Source: Sulfitobacter brevis (GTDB lineage: Bacteria > Pseudomonadota > Alphaproteobacteria > Rhodobacterales > Rhodobacteraceae). From it: DNA of 64,000 bases. A program made the position numbers and the translations under genes. Below the pieces are notes generated by a model. The model saw only the letters and a list, made by a program, of their open reading frames with translations. It ran no database searches and had not been told where the DNA came from. Of this stretch, positions 1-8,150 are shown one piece after another. Numbering within the stretch: the first letter of the stretch is position 1; the number at the start of each line of letters is the position of its first letter. The stretch lies in NCBI RefSeq assembly GCF_900112755.1, contig NZ_FOMW01000001.1:186001-250000 (forward strand), in the 5' to 3' direction.

Positions 1-226
1 CGCCGCCCGCCAAAACCTGCGTTGGTGCCACATCAGGGCCGCCCGGTTTGATGGTGACATTCAGCCCTTCTTCTTCATAGAAGCCTTTATCTTGCGCCAC
101 GTAGTATCCGGCGAACTGTGCCTGCGTGACCCACTTTAGCTGAAGTGTTACATCGTCAGCCGCAGCGGCCAACGACCCCCACATGCCCAGTGCAGCCGTG
201 GCGGCGAGTGTGGTGATATTTTTCAT
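1..226 (-). CDS. ABC transporter substrate-binding protein, NMT1/THI5-like (partial, N-terminus only)
   Basis: Only the first 75 codons are inside the window; the gene runs off the left edge. The product starts MKNITTLAATAALG and has a typical signal peptide ending near AAAA, so the mature protein should be periplasmic. The segment after it (LQLKWVTQAQFAGYYVAQDKG, then FYEEEGLNV) is the characteristic opening of NMT1/THI5-type binding proteins, which bind pyrimidine-like or riboflavin-like ligands. A GAGGGAG ribosome site precedes the ATG. It is the last visible gene of a leftward operon with two permeases, an ATPase and pyrimidine-degrading enzymes, so I infer that it captures a pyrimidine or hydropyrimidine for import. 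The ligand cannot be read from this fragment. Confidence 0.85.
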   Translation of the reverse strand, partial: MKNITTLAATAALGMWGSLAAAADDVTLQLKWVTQAQFAGYYVAQDKGFYEEEGLNVTIKPGGPDVAPTQVLAGG

Positions 227-260
227 TATATTTTCTCCCTCTTGGTTGGTTGTCGTGTTT

Positions 261-1100
261 TTATTTGCGCTGGCTTGGATGCCAGAATGTGACTGTCCGT
301 TCGACCATGGCCATCAGCCCATAGAAGGCCGACCCCGCGATTGCAGCAACAACAATCTCGGCCCAGACCAGATCAAGCGCAAGCTGTCCAATCGACGTCG
401 AGATGCGAAACCCCATGCCCCGCACCGGAGAGCCGAAAAATTCAGCAACAATCGCCCCGATCAGGGCAAGCGTTGTACCGATCTTTAATCCGTTGAAAAT
501 AAACGGCATCGCCGCAGGCAGGCGCAGTTTGGCCAGCGTGCGCCAGTACCCTGCTCCATAGGTGCGCATCAAATCGCGTTGCATACTATCGCTGGCTTGC
601 AGGCCTTGCACGGTGTTCACCAGCATCGGGAAGAATACCATCACCACGACCACCGCCGCCTTTGATTGCCAGTCAAACCCGAACCACATCACCAGAATCG
701 GTGCCATGCCAATCACCGGCAAGGCCGCGACAAAGTTCCCGACCGGCAATAGACCGCGTTGCAAAAACGGAAACCGATCCACCGCGATAGCGATCAAAAA
801 CGCCGCACCACAGCCGATGATATAACCCGACAGTGCGCCTTTAAATACGGTCTGCACGAAATCGACCCAAAGGATCTCGGTCGAGGTCACAAACCGCGCG
901 GCAATCACCGTCGGCGCTGGCAATAACACCTGATTGATCTCAAAGCCGCGCACCACGCCTTCCCAAACCGCAATCAAGGTGATCCCGAAAACGATCGGTG
1001 CCGCGAGGGACGCCCACCGCGACGGTGGCCTGCGCGACAGCCAAACGTTGAAGCTATACCCCGCAATCCACGCCGCAACAGCAAATACCAACCACGCCAT
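261..1100 (-). CDS. ABC transporter permease (SsuC/ThiX type)
   Basis: This 279-aa inner-membrane protein has several hydrophobic segments and the BPD-transporter inner-membrane pattern. The EAA-type loop is visible around residues 185-205 (MRTYGAGYWRTLAKLRLPAAMP), the contact site for the ATPase. Its ATG overlaps the stop codon of the upstream permease by one base (TAATG), so the two are probably translationally coupled and act as a heterodimeric channel. The binding-protein gene follows 34 bases downstream. It resembles permeases of the nitrate/sulfonate/taurine and ThiXYZ class. The pyrimidine role is inferred from the operon, not from the protein itself. Confidence 0.9.
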   Translation of the reverse strand: MAWLVFAVAAWIAGYSFNVWLSRRPPSRWASLAAPIVFGITLIAVWEGVVRGFEINQVLLPAPTVIAARFVTSTEILWVDFVQTVFKGALSGYIIGCGAAFLIAIAVDRFPFLQRGLLPVGNFVAALPVIGMAPILVMWFGFDWQSKAAVVVVMVFFPMLVNTVQGLQASDSMQRDLMRTYGAGYWRTLAKLRLPAAMPFIFNGLKIGTTLALIGAIVAEFFGSPVRGMGFRISTSIGQLALDLVWAEIVVAAIAGSAFYGLMAMVERTVTFWHPSQRK

Positions 1101-1963
1101 TATGACATCCCCATACGTTTGAGGGTCACGCGCTGCACAATACCGATGATCCCGACCAGCGCCGCCGCCAAGGCAGCCGCCACCAAGAGTGCCGACCAGA
1201 TTTGAATGGTTTGCCCGTAGTAGCTCCCCGCCAACAACCGTGCGCCCAAGCCCGCCACCGCCCCTGTCGGCAATTCGCCAACAATCGCCCCGACCAGCGA
1301 TGCCGCCATGCCGATCTTGAGCGAGGTAAACAGATAGGGCATCGAAGCCGGCAGCCGCAGTTTCCAGAACGATTGCGCCGCGCTGGCATGCCAGGTTCGC
1401 ATCTGGTCTAGCTGCATTGCATCAGGGCTGCGCAGCCCTTTGACCATGCCCACCACCACCGGAAAGAAAGATAGGTACATGCTGATCATCGCTTTGGGCA
1501 GCAGACCGGAAACCCCGACCGCGTTCAAAACGACGATAATCATTGGCGCAATCGCCAAAATCGGAATGGTTTGGCTGGCAATAACCCAAGGCATTACCGA
1601 CATGTCCATCACCCGGTTGTAAACAATCCCGATGGCCAGCAGTACGCCCAGCCCCGTGCCCAGTACAAATCCCAGCAAGGTCGCGCTCAGCGTTACCCAA
1701 GCGTGATACACCAGCGACCGTTTCGAGGTGATGTTCTTCTCCACAGTGGTCTGCCAGATTTCCGTCGCCACTTGGTGCGGTGCAGGCAACTTGGGTTTAT
1801 CTTGTGACCATGTATCGGCGATCAGCGTCTGCGTCGTTAAAACCTCGCCCGAACGTGTCGCGCGGTCGTGCGCCCACGGCGCGTTCAGCCAGACCGCAGC
1901 CGCATACCATAACACCACAAGGAAGGTTAAAACCGTCAAAACCGGCACAAAAGACTGCCTCAT
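1100..1963 (-). CDS. ABC transporter permease (SsuC/ThiX type)
   Basis: This 287-aa permease is a paralogue of the downstream one and belongs to the same family. It has an N-terminal membrane anchor, then a stretch of about 60 polar residues, then a five- to six-helix core with an EAA-type loop (MRTWHASAAQSFWKLRLPASMP, about residues 189-210). Two different permeases in one importer are usual for NMT1/THI5-linked systems. It lies 36 bases downstream of the ATPase gene and overlaps the next permease by one base. The transported substrate is inferred from the neighbouring pyrimidine catabolism genes. Confidence 0.9.
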   Translation of the reverse strand: MRQSFVPVLTVLTFLVVLWYAAAVWLNAPWAHDRATRSGEVLTTQTLIADTWSQDKPKLPAPHQVATEIWQTTVEKNITSKRSLVYHAWVTLSATLLGFVLGTGLGVLLAIGIVYNRVMDMSVMPWVIASQTIPILAIAPMIIVVLNAVGVSGLLPKAMISMYLSFFPVVVGMVKGLRSPDAMQLDQMRTWHASAAQSFWKLRLPASMPYLFTSLKIGMAASLVGAIVGELPTGAVAGLGARLLAGSYYGQTIQIWSALLVAAALAAALVGIIGIVQRVTLKRMGMS

Positions 1964-1999
1964 ACTGCCCCCATGCCGCCCGTTGCCCCCGCTTGCAGA

Positions 2000-2854
2000 T
2001 CACACATCGGCGTGCCCCGCCCGCAGCCCTTCGCGCACACGGTGCGCCACCTCCAGAAACTCCGGCGTCTCGCGTATTTCCAAGGGGCGATCATGCGGCA
2101 GCGGGCTATCGATCACATCGGTGATCCGCCCAGGCCGCGGGCTCATCACCACGATCTTGGTCGATAGATACACCGCCTCGGGGATCGAATGGGTCACAAA
2201 TGCAACCGTCTTGCGCGTCCGTGCCCACAGCTTGAGCAACTGCTCGTTCAGATGGTCGCGCACGATCTCGTCCAAGGCTCCAAACGGCTCATCCATGAGC
2301 AAAATGTCGGCATCAAACGACAACGCTCGCGCAATCGAGGCCCGCTGCTGCATCCCGCCCGACAATTGCCAAGGGAATTTCTTTTCGAAACCCGCAAGCT
2401 CGACCAGTTCCAGCACCCGCGCCACCCGCTCGGCCTGCTCTGCCTTCGAGATGCCCATGATCTCAAGCGGTAGCCGGATATTGCCGCCAATCGTGCGCCA
2501 AGGATAAAGCCCCGCCGCCTGAAAAACATAGCCATAGGCCCGCGACCGCCGCGCCTCCTGCGGGCTGACGCCATTGACCGTCACCGTCCCGCCAGTTGGC
2601 TGCTCCAGATCGGCCATCACCCTCAAAAACGTGGTCTTGCCACAGCCCGAGGGCCCGATAAAGCTGACAAACTCGCCTTTGTTGATATCTAGATTGACGT
2701 CCTTCAACGCATGGATCGGGCCGTCGTTGGTCTGAAACGTCAGATCAAGGTTGCGCGCCGAAATAACAGCCTCTGTTGCGGCATCGCGGCCGCCAATTGG
2801 CGTCGCGCCATCCGTCTTTGATGCCATCACGTCTGCGGAGTTCCCAAATGCCAC
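2000..2854 (-). CDS. ABC transporter ATP-binding protein (NitT/TauT/SsuB type)
   Basis: This 284-aa nucleotide-binding subunit carries Walker A GPSGCGKTT (residues 67-75), the signature LSGGMQQR (about 164-171), Walker B ILLMDEPFGALD (about 184-195) and an H-loop in VTHSIPEA. It powers the two-permease importer encoded downstream. The frame opens with GTG at 2854, four bases after the dihydropyrimidinase stop and downstream of a GGGGA stretch; an ATG at 2827 is an equally possible start and would give 275 aa. The tight packing with dihydropyrimidinase ties the transporter to pyrimidine breakdown. Confidence 0.93.
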   Translation of the reverse strand: MAFGNSADVMASKTDGATPIGGRDAATEAVISARNLDLTFQTNDGPIHALKDVNLDINKGEFVSFIGPSGCGKTTFLRVMADLEQPTGGTVTVNGVSPQEARRSRAYGYVFQAAGLYPWRTIGGNIRLPLEIMGISKAEQAERVARVLELVELAGFEKKFPWQLSGGMQQRASIARALSFDADILLMDEPFGALDEIVRDHLNEQLLKLWARTRKTVAFVTHSIPEAVYLSTKIVVMSPRPGRITDVIDSPLPHDRPLEIRETPEFLEVAHRVREGLRAGHADV

Positions 2855-2858
2855 GCGT

Positions 2859-4319
2859 TTAAATCCCCGCCGGAATGTTAAGCGGATCGCGTTTGATCAT
2901 CTTCGGACTGTTAAGCTCTTTCCATTTCGACAGCGCCACATTGGCACTGGGAAAGGCAGGCCGCGGAATAAATCTGCCACGCCCTGGATTGGGCTGGCTG
3001 TTCTGCCCCCAAGCCCAGATTACCTCGCCCCGGTTCAACGTATAACGCGCCTGTGCCTTTACCTCAAAACCTTCGAACACGTTGTAATCCAATACGGAAT
3101 GATGGTTCGCCGTGCTTATCGTCTTGGAGATCTTCGGATCCCAAACCACGATATCCGCATCCGCTCCCTCAACAATCGCGCCCTTGCGCGGATAGATATT
3201 GAGGATTTTGGCCACATTGGTGCTGGTCGCCGCGACAAACTCATTTGGCGTTAACCGCCCCGTCTCGACCCCTTCGGTCCAAAGCACAGCCAGACGTTCC
3301 TCCAGCCCGTTCGAGCCGTTGGGGATGATCCGGAAATCGTTGCGACCAGCGCGTTTTTGCGCGGTGCTGAACGCCGCATGATCGGTCGCCACCACCTGCA
3401 ACGAGCCTGACTGCAAGCCCGCCCAGAGACTGTCCTGATGATCCTTCGAGCGGAACGGCGGCGACATAACCCGCCGCGCGGCATGGTCCCAATCGGTGTT
3501 GAAATACTCGCTCTCGTCCAGCGTCAGGAACTGGATCAGCGGCTCGCCATAAACCCGCATACCCTTCTGGCGTGCGCGCCGGATGGCCTCGTGAGTCTGC
3601 TCGCAAGACACATGGACAATGTACAAAGGCACACCCGCCGTATCGGCGATGGTGATTGCACGGTTCGCGGCCTCACCCTCCAACTCTGGCGGGCGCGAAT
3701 AGGCATGGCCCTCCGGCCCGGTGATGCCTTGATCAAAATACTTCTGCTGCAACTCGGCAACCAGATCACCGTTCTCCGCATGCACCATCGGCAAGGCACC
3801 CAACTCGGCACAGCGCTTGAACGAGGCGAACATCTCGTCATCCTCAATCATCAAGGCCCCCTTATAGGCCATGAAGTGTTTGAAGGAGTTCACGCCCATA
3901 TCAACGGCGTCTTTCATCTCGTTGAAAACGTTCTCGTTCCAACCGGTGATCGCCATGTGGTAGCCGACGTCAGAACAGATTTGCGGCGCTGACTTGCGAT
4001 GCCACTCGTTGATCGCATTCTTGATCGATCCATCCGCCCCGGGCAGGCAAAAATCGACGATCATCGTCGTCCCGCCCGCCGCAGCAGCCCAAGTCCCGCT
4101 CTCGAAGGTCTCTGCCGCCGTAGTCCCCATAAAGGGCATTTCCAGATGCGTATGTGGGTCAATCCCGCCGGGGATGACGTAAGCGCCCTCGGCATCGATG
4201 TATTCGTCGCCGGTCAGGTTCTCGCCGATCCGCGCGATGGTCTCGCCCTCGATCAGCACATCCGCTTTCCACGTCCGGTCCGCCGTACAAACCGTTCCGC
4301 CCTTGATCACCTTGCTCAT
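2859..4319 (-). CDS. dihydropyrimidinase (D-hydantoinase family)
   Basis: This enzyme of 486 aa hydrolyses dihydrouracil or dihydrothymine to N-carbamoyl-beta-amino acids, the second step of reductive pyrimidine degradation. Metal-site residues of the cyclic amidohydrolase family are visible: HxH in GIDPHTHLEMP, a lysine in FKHFMAYKG that would be carboxylated, histidines in VHAENGD and LYIVHVSC, and the aspartate in ATDHAAF. I chose the ATG at 4319 (MSKVIKGGTVCTADRTWK) because GAGGGGAG lies just upstream; the longer reading from 4376 runs through an intergenic repeat. The ABC importer genes follow at once, and an unknown 107-aa gene and a ureidopropionase-type gene precede it. Confidence 0.95.
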   Translation of the reverse strand: MSKVIKGGTVCTADRTWKADVLIEGETIARIGENLTGDEYIDAEGAYVIPGGIDPHTHLEMPFMGTTAAETFESGTWAAAAGGTTMIVDFCLPGADGSIKNAINEWHRKSAPQICSDVGYHMAITGWNENVFNEMKDAVDMGVNSFKHFMAYKGALMIEDDEMFASFKRCAELGALPMVHAENGDLVAELQQKYFDQGITGPEGHAYSRPPELEGEAANRAITIADTAGVPLYIVHVSCEQTHEAIRRARQKGMRVYGEPLIQFLTLDESEYFNTDWDHAARRVMSPPFRSKDHQDSLWAGLQSGSLQVVATDHAAFSTAQKRAGRNDFRIIPNGSNGLEERLAVLWTEGVETGRLTPNEFVAATSTNVAKILNIYPRKGAIVEGADADIVVWDPKISKTISTANHHSVLDYNVFEGFEVKAQARYTLNRGEVIWAWGQNSQPNPGRGRFIPRPAFPSANVALSKWKELNSPKMIKRDPLNIPAGI

Positions 4320-4320
4320 C

Positions 4321-4395
4321 AGATCACTCCCCTCATCTTCTCTTTTTGGCCCCAAATCTCCCGGGGTCCGGGGCAACGCCCCGAAATCTTAACTC
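4321..4395 (-). repeat. GC-rich intergenic repeat element, copy A
   Basis: Read on the minus strand, this spacer contains GGGGCGTTGCCCCGGACC, then GGGAGATTTGGGG, then an A/G-rich tail AAAAAGAGAAGATG, and ends at the ribosome site of dihydropyrimidinase. The same architecture recurs at 18779-18838 in front of gcvP. The GC half can fold (GGGGC...GCCCC). I recall similar sequences in many Rhodobacteraceae spacers, but I cannot check this here. Confidence 0.5.
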
Positions 4396-4410
4396 TTACA
4401 ACAACCGCGT

Positions 4411-4734
4411 TCACACCGACCCGTAACACCCCAAGGCAGGCCCGTGCACGCCAATATCCAACGGCCCGAAATCACTCTCCACACAGAGCGAGAAATATCC
4501 CGCAGTCGGCAAGTACACCACACGGTAGGTACCATCCCCACGGCTGACCGACCAACACCGCTGGGTCATTGCGCCGGAAAAGTTCACCGTCACCTCACGC
4601 GGCGGCCTGCGGCTGGCGATAAAATCCCGCGCTGTCCTGCGGGTCACCCTGTCCGTACTCGCAAGCGCCTCTGCCACTTCGGCGTCAATCATCGCGTCAA
4701 TGCGCTCGGGCACAGATAACGCAGGTGCGATCAT
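4411..4734 (-). CDS. hypothetical protein in the pyrimidine operon
   Basis: I do not recognise this protein. From ATG 4734 it has 107 aa: an alpha-helical, charged N-terminal half (MIAPALSVPERIDAMIDAEV onward) and a C-terminal half rich in beta-type residues (YRVVYLPTAGYFSLCVESDF) that ends GCYGSV. No signal peptide or membrane segment is seen. It lies on the same strand between the amidohydrolase (stop 4769) and dihydropyrimidinase (start 4319), so it is almost certainly co-transcribed with them. The frame stays open up to 4803, overlapping the upstream gene, so an earlier start is possible. A role linked to pyrimidine breakdown is only inferred from position. Confidence 0.65.
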   Translation of the reverse strand: MIAPALSVPERIDAMIDAEVAEALASTDRVTRRTARDFIASRRPPREVTVNFSGAMTQRCWSVSRGDGTYRVVYLPTAGYFSLCVESDFGPLDIGVHGPALGCYGSV

Positions 4735-4768
4735 CTCGCGCCCACAGATATCATGCGCGGCGCGAACA

Positions 4769-6019
4769 TCACCCCACAACCTGTGCGGTTTCGACCACCG
4801 CATGCATCAGCACATCTGCCCCCGCCTGCGCCCATTCGCGGGAAATCTCCTCGGCTTCATTGTGGCTCAACCCACCCACACAGGGGCACATGATCATCGC
4901 CGTTGGCGCCACACGGTTGATCCAGCAGGCATCATGCCCCGCGCCAGAGATCAGGTCCATGTGCGAATACCCCAGACGTTCTGCGGCTGACCGCACCGCC
5001 GCCACACAGCTCTCGTCAAAGGCCACCGGATCAAACCCGCCGACCTTCTCAAAGGCCACTTCCAAGCCCATCTCGTCGGCAATCCGCTGCCCCTCGACGC
5101 GCAAGCGCGCCTCCATATCCTCGATCACCGCAAGGTCGGGCGAGCGGAAATCGACGGTGAACACCACCTTACCCGGTATCACGTTGCGCGAATTGGGGTA
5201 GACGTCGATATGCCCTGCCGCTCCCACTGCATGTGGCGCGTGGCTCAAGGCGATGGCATTCACCTGCTCCAATATCCGCGCCATGCCTAGACCGGCGTCA
5301 TAGCGCATTGGCATCGGCGTGCTGCCAGTGTGGCTGTCTCTGCCCGTCACGGTCACCTGCGTCCAAGACAGGCCCTGCCCGTGGGTCACAACGCCAATGG
5401 CCTTGCCCTCGATCTCCAGAATTGGCCCCTGCTCGATGTGCAACTCAAAGAAGGCCTTCATCTTGCGCGCGCCGACTTCTTCTTCGCCGCGCCAGCCGAT
5501 CCGCTGCAACTCGTCGCCAAAACTCTTGCCCTCGGCATCCACGCGACCGTATGCCCAGTCTTGCGTGTGAATACCAGCAAACACCCCAGACGACAGCATC
5601 GCGGGCGCATAGCGCGTGCCCTCTTCGTTGGTAAAATTGGTCACCACAATGGGGTGCTTGGTGCGAATACCCAGATCATTCAGCGTGCGGATAATTTCCA
5701 ACCCGCCGAGCACGCCCAGAACACCATCATACTTGCCCCCCGTCGGCTGGGTATCCAGATGGCTGCCAACATAAACCGGCAGCGCGTCAGGGTCTTCGCC
5801 CTCACGGCGGGCAAACATATTGCCCATCTGGTCCAGCCCCATCGTACAGCCCGCATCCTCGCACCATTTCTGGAACAGCGCGCGGCCTTCGGCATCGGCA
5901 TCGGTCAAAGTCTGTCGGTTGTTGCCCCCCGCAATGCCGGGACCGATCTTGGCCATGTCCGCCAAACTGTCCCACAGCCGGTCCGCGTTGATCTTGAGGT
6001 TCTCGCCGGGTGCGGACAT
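4769..6019 (-). CDS. Zn-dependent M20-family amidohydrolase, probable beta-ureidopropionase
   Basis: This 416-aa enzyme belongs to the N-carbamoyl-amino-acid hydrolase / allantoate amidohydrolase / beta-ureidopropionase group. Expected metal and active-site motifs are present: GSHLDTQPTGGKYDG, the paired glutamates in FTNEEGTRYAP, the histidine in ELHIEQGPILE, and LSHNEAE near the C-terminus. With dihydropyrimidinase and PreTA beside it, the likely reaction is N-carbamoyl-beta-alanine to beta-alanine, CO2 and ammonia, the third step of the pathway. The start at ATG 6019 (MSAPGENLKINADRLWDSL) has AAGGAG upstream; the longer reading from 6058 would overlap a RutR-like operator. It is the first gene of the leftward operon. 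Confidence 0.9.
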   Translation of the reverse strand: MSAPGENLKINADRLWDSLADMAKIGPGIAGGNNRQTLTDADAEGRALFQKWCEDAGCTMGLDQMGNMFARREGEDPDALPVYVGSHLDTQPTGGKYDGVLGVLGGLEIIRTLNDLGIRTKHPIVVTNFTNEEGTRYAPAMLSSGVFAGIHTQDWAYGRVDAEGKSFGDELQRIGWRGEEEVGARKMKAFFELHIEQGPILEIEGKAIGVVTHGQGLSWTQVTVTGRDSHTGSTPMPMRYDAGLGMARILEQVNAIALSHAPHAVGAAGHIDVYPNSRNVIPGKVVFTVDFRSPDLAVIEDMEARLRVEGQRIADEMGLEVAFEKVGGFDPVAFDESCVAAVRSAAERLGYSHMDLISGAGHDACWINRVAPTAMIMCPCVGGLSHNEAEEISREWAQAGADVLMHAVVETAQVVG

Positions 6020-6051
6020 GAATAGCTCCTTGGTCGGGATGGTTAGAATTT

Positions 6052-6067
6052 TTACCATTTGGTAAAG
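6052..6067. promoter_or_regulatory. RutR-like operator 1
   Basis: A perfect inverted repeat, TTTACCA-TT-TGGTAAA, sits between the divergent amidohydrolase and regulator genes, 33 bases upstream of the amidohydrolase ATG. It matches the shape of the published E. coli RutR box, TTGACCA-NN-TGGTCAA, with one symmetric change per arm. A near-identical copy occurs in front of preT. Binding by the adjacent TetR protein is inferred. Confidence 0.75.
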
Positions 6068-6171
6068 TCACGATTGCGATTAGGGTGGCTTGTGTCAAGA
6101 ACTGCTTTGAAACACCTGTTGCGTTGATTGGCCGATGCCTGTTTTCCCAGCACTCGAACCGGAGAGAGCCT

Positions 6172-6789
6172 GTGCCCGACGGCAATGCCAAGAAACCCAG
6201 CCGCATCCAGAAACGCAACCGGCGGGTGATCCTCGATGCCGCGCTCGAGGTTTTCTCCAGCTACGGGTACCGCGGCTCGACCCTTGACCAGATCGCCGCC
6301 GAGGCGGGGCTGAGCAAGCCCAACATCCTCTATTACTTTGATGGCAAGGAGGCGATCCACGTCACGCTTCTCAGCCGCCTGATGCAAACCTGGCTTGATC
6401 CGCTTGTGGCGATGGACCCGCTTGGCGACCCCCGCGAGGAGATCCTTGCCTATGTGCAGCGCAAGCTCGATATGGCGCGGGACCTGCCGCGCGAAAGCCG
6501 TTTGTTTGCGGGTGAAATTCTGATGGGGGCGCCGCGTATGATGCCACATCTGCAAACTGACCTCCGGTCTCTTTTCGATGAAAAATGCGCCCTGATCCAA
6601 CATTGGATCGACGCGGGCCGCCTGCCCGATCTTGACCCCCAGCACCTGATCTTCTCGATCTGGTCAACGACCCAGCATTACGCCGATTTCGATGTGCAGG
6701 TCCGTGTCCTGCAACCGGATGATCCCGACCCCCATGCCCGCGCCTCGCTTCATCTGCGCGCCATGTTTGGCCGGATGCTGACCCTCTGA
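6172..6789 (+). CDS. rutR: TetR-family transcriptional regulator, RutR-like
   Basis: This 205-aa regulator has an N-terminal helix-turn-helix (about residues 35-60: STLDQIAAEAGLSKPNILYY) and a C-terminal domain very like E. coli RutR. The stretches KPNILYYF, the RESRLFAGEIL region and DPQHLIFSIWSTTQHYADF correspond to RutR's KTNLLYYF, QASRLFCMEML and DPQHLIFMIWASTQHYADF. RutR represses pyrimidine-degradation genes and is released by uracil. I chose GTG 6172, which follows GGAGAG at good spacing; the open frame extends back to 6085 but that stretch is unlike the family. It is divergent from the amidohydrolase operon and converges on preA. Confidence 0.88.
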   Translation: MPDGNAKKPSRIQKRNRRVILDAALEVFSSYGYRGSTLDQIAAEAGLSKPNILYYFDGKEAIHVTLLSRLMQTWLDPLVAMDPLGDPREEILAYVQRKLDMARDLPRESRLFAGEILMGAPRMMPHLQTDLRSLFDEKCALIQHWIDAGRLPDLDPQHLIFSIWSTTQHYADFDVQVRVLQPDDPDPHARASLHLRAMFGRMLTL

Positions 6790-6820
6790 GCAGACAGACG
6801 CCTGCCCAAAGGGGACCACA

Positions 6821-8125
6821 TTATTCCGCCGCCGTGGCCGATGGGTTGTTCGGGTGGGTGGTCCAGTTGGCGTAGTCCCCATCAACCACCAATCCTGTGC
6901 GCGGATCGGTCTGGCCCGGCGTCATGGCTTCCAGCGTGATACAATCCTCGACAGGGCAGACGTTGACACACAGGTTGCACGCCACGCATTCTTCCTCGAT
7001 CACCGTAAAGGTGCGATCTTCGGACATCGCGATCGCCTGATGCGAGGTATCCTCACAGGCCGCAAAGCAACGCCCGCACGAGATGCACAGGTCCTGATCA
7101 ATCTTCGCCTTGGCGACATAGTTGAGGTTAAGCTGGTTCCAGTCGGTGACGTTCGGGACAGCGCGGCCCACGACCTCATCGACCGATGTCATGCCCTTGC
7201 TGTCCATATAATCGCTTAGACCGCTGATCATCTCTTGTACGATCTTGAAGCCATAGGTCATCGCCGCCGTGCAGACCTGCACATTGCCCGCACCCAAAGT
7301 CATAAATTCGGCTGCATCGCGCCAAGTGGTGATGCCGCCAATGCCGCTGATCGGGATGCCACGGGTATCGGCATGGCGGGCAATCTCAGCCACCATATTT
7401 AGGGCAATCGGTTTGACCGCAGGGCCGCAATAGCCGCCATGGGTGCCTTTGCCGTCAATCATCGGCTCGGGCGAAAACGCATCCAGATCGACCGAGGTGA
7501 TCGAGTTGATGGTGTTGATCAGGGACACCGCATCCGCGCCACCGCGCTTTGCCGCTGCGGCGGGATAGATTACATTGGTGATGTTGGGCGTCAGCTTCAC
7601 GATTACCGGCATCCGCGTGTATTGCTTGCACCAGCGGGTAACCATTTCGATATATTCCGGCACCTGCCCCACGGCGCTGCCCATGCCACGTTCGGCCATG
7701 CCATGCGGACAGCCGAAGTTCAGCTCGATCCCGTCTGCGCCAGTATCCTCCACATGCGGCAGGATCGCGCGCCATGCTTCCTCCTCACAAGGCACCATGA
7801 TCGAGGCGATCAGCGCTCGGTCAGGATAGTCACGCTTGACCGCTTTCATCTCGCGCAGGTTCACCTCAAGCGGCCGGTCGGTGATCAGCTCGATGTTGTT
7901 GAGCCCCAGCAGACGACGGTCCGCGCCCCAGATCGCGCCGTAGCGCGGGCCGTTGACGTTGACGACGGGCGGCCCCTCCATGCCGAGGGTTTTCCACACC
8001 ACCCCGCCCCAGCCCGCCTCATAGGCGCGGCGTACGTTGTATTCTTTGTCCGTCGGCGGCGCCGAGGCCAGCCAGAACGGGTTGGGAGATTTGATCCCGA
8101 TGAAATTGCTTGTCAGATCAGCCAT
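6821..8125 (-). CDS. preA: NAD-dependent dihydropyrimidine dehydrogenase subunit PreA
   Basis: This 434-aa catalytic subunit reduces uracil or thymine to the 5,6-dihydro form, the first step of reductive pyrimidine degradation. The N-terminal two-thirds is a dihydroorotate-dehydrogenase-like FMN barrel (residues about 1-320), with the active-site cysteine in NFGCPHGMAERGMG. The C-terminal part carries two 4Fe-4S motifs, CISCGRCFAAC and CVACNLCVNVCP, for electron transfer from PreT. It lies 25 bases downstream of preT in the same operon. Its length and motifs are normal for the family. Confidence 0.95.
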   Translation of the reverse strand: MADLTSNFIGIKSPNPFWLASAPPTDKEYNVRRAYEAGWGGVVWKTLGMEGPPVVNVNGPRYGAIWGADRRLLGLNNIELITDRPLEVNLREMKAVKRDYPDRALIASIMVPCEEEAWRAILPHVEDTGADGIELNFGCPHGMAERGMGSAVGQVPEYIEMVTRWCKQYTRMPVIVKLTPNITNVIYPAAAAKRGGADAVSLINTINSITSVDLDAFSPEPMIDGKGTHGGYCGPAVKPIALNMVAEIARHADTRGIPISGIGGITTWRDAAEFMTLGAGNVQVCTAAMTYGFKIVQEMISGLSDYMDSKGMTSVDEVVGRAVPNVTDWNQLNLNYVAKAKIDQDLCISCGRCFAACEDTSHQAIAMSEDRTFTVIEEECVACNLCVNVCPVEDCITLEAMTPGQTDPRTGLVVDGDYANWTTHPNNPSATAAE

Positions 8126-8150
8126 TTAATGTCCTCCGGATGGATGGGCT

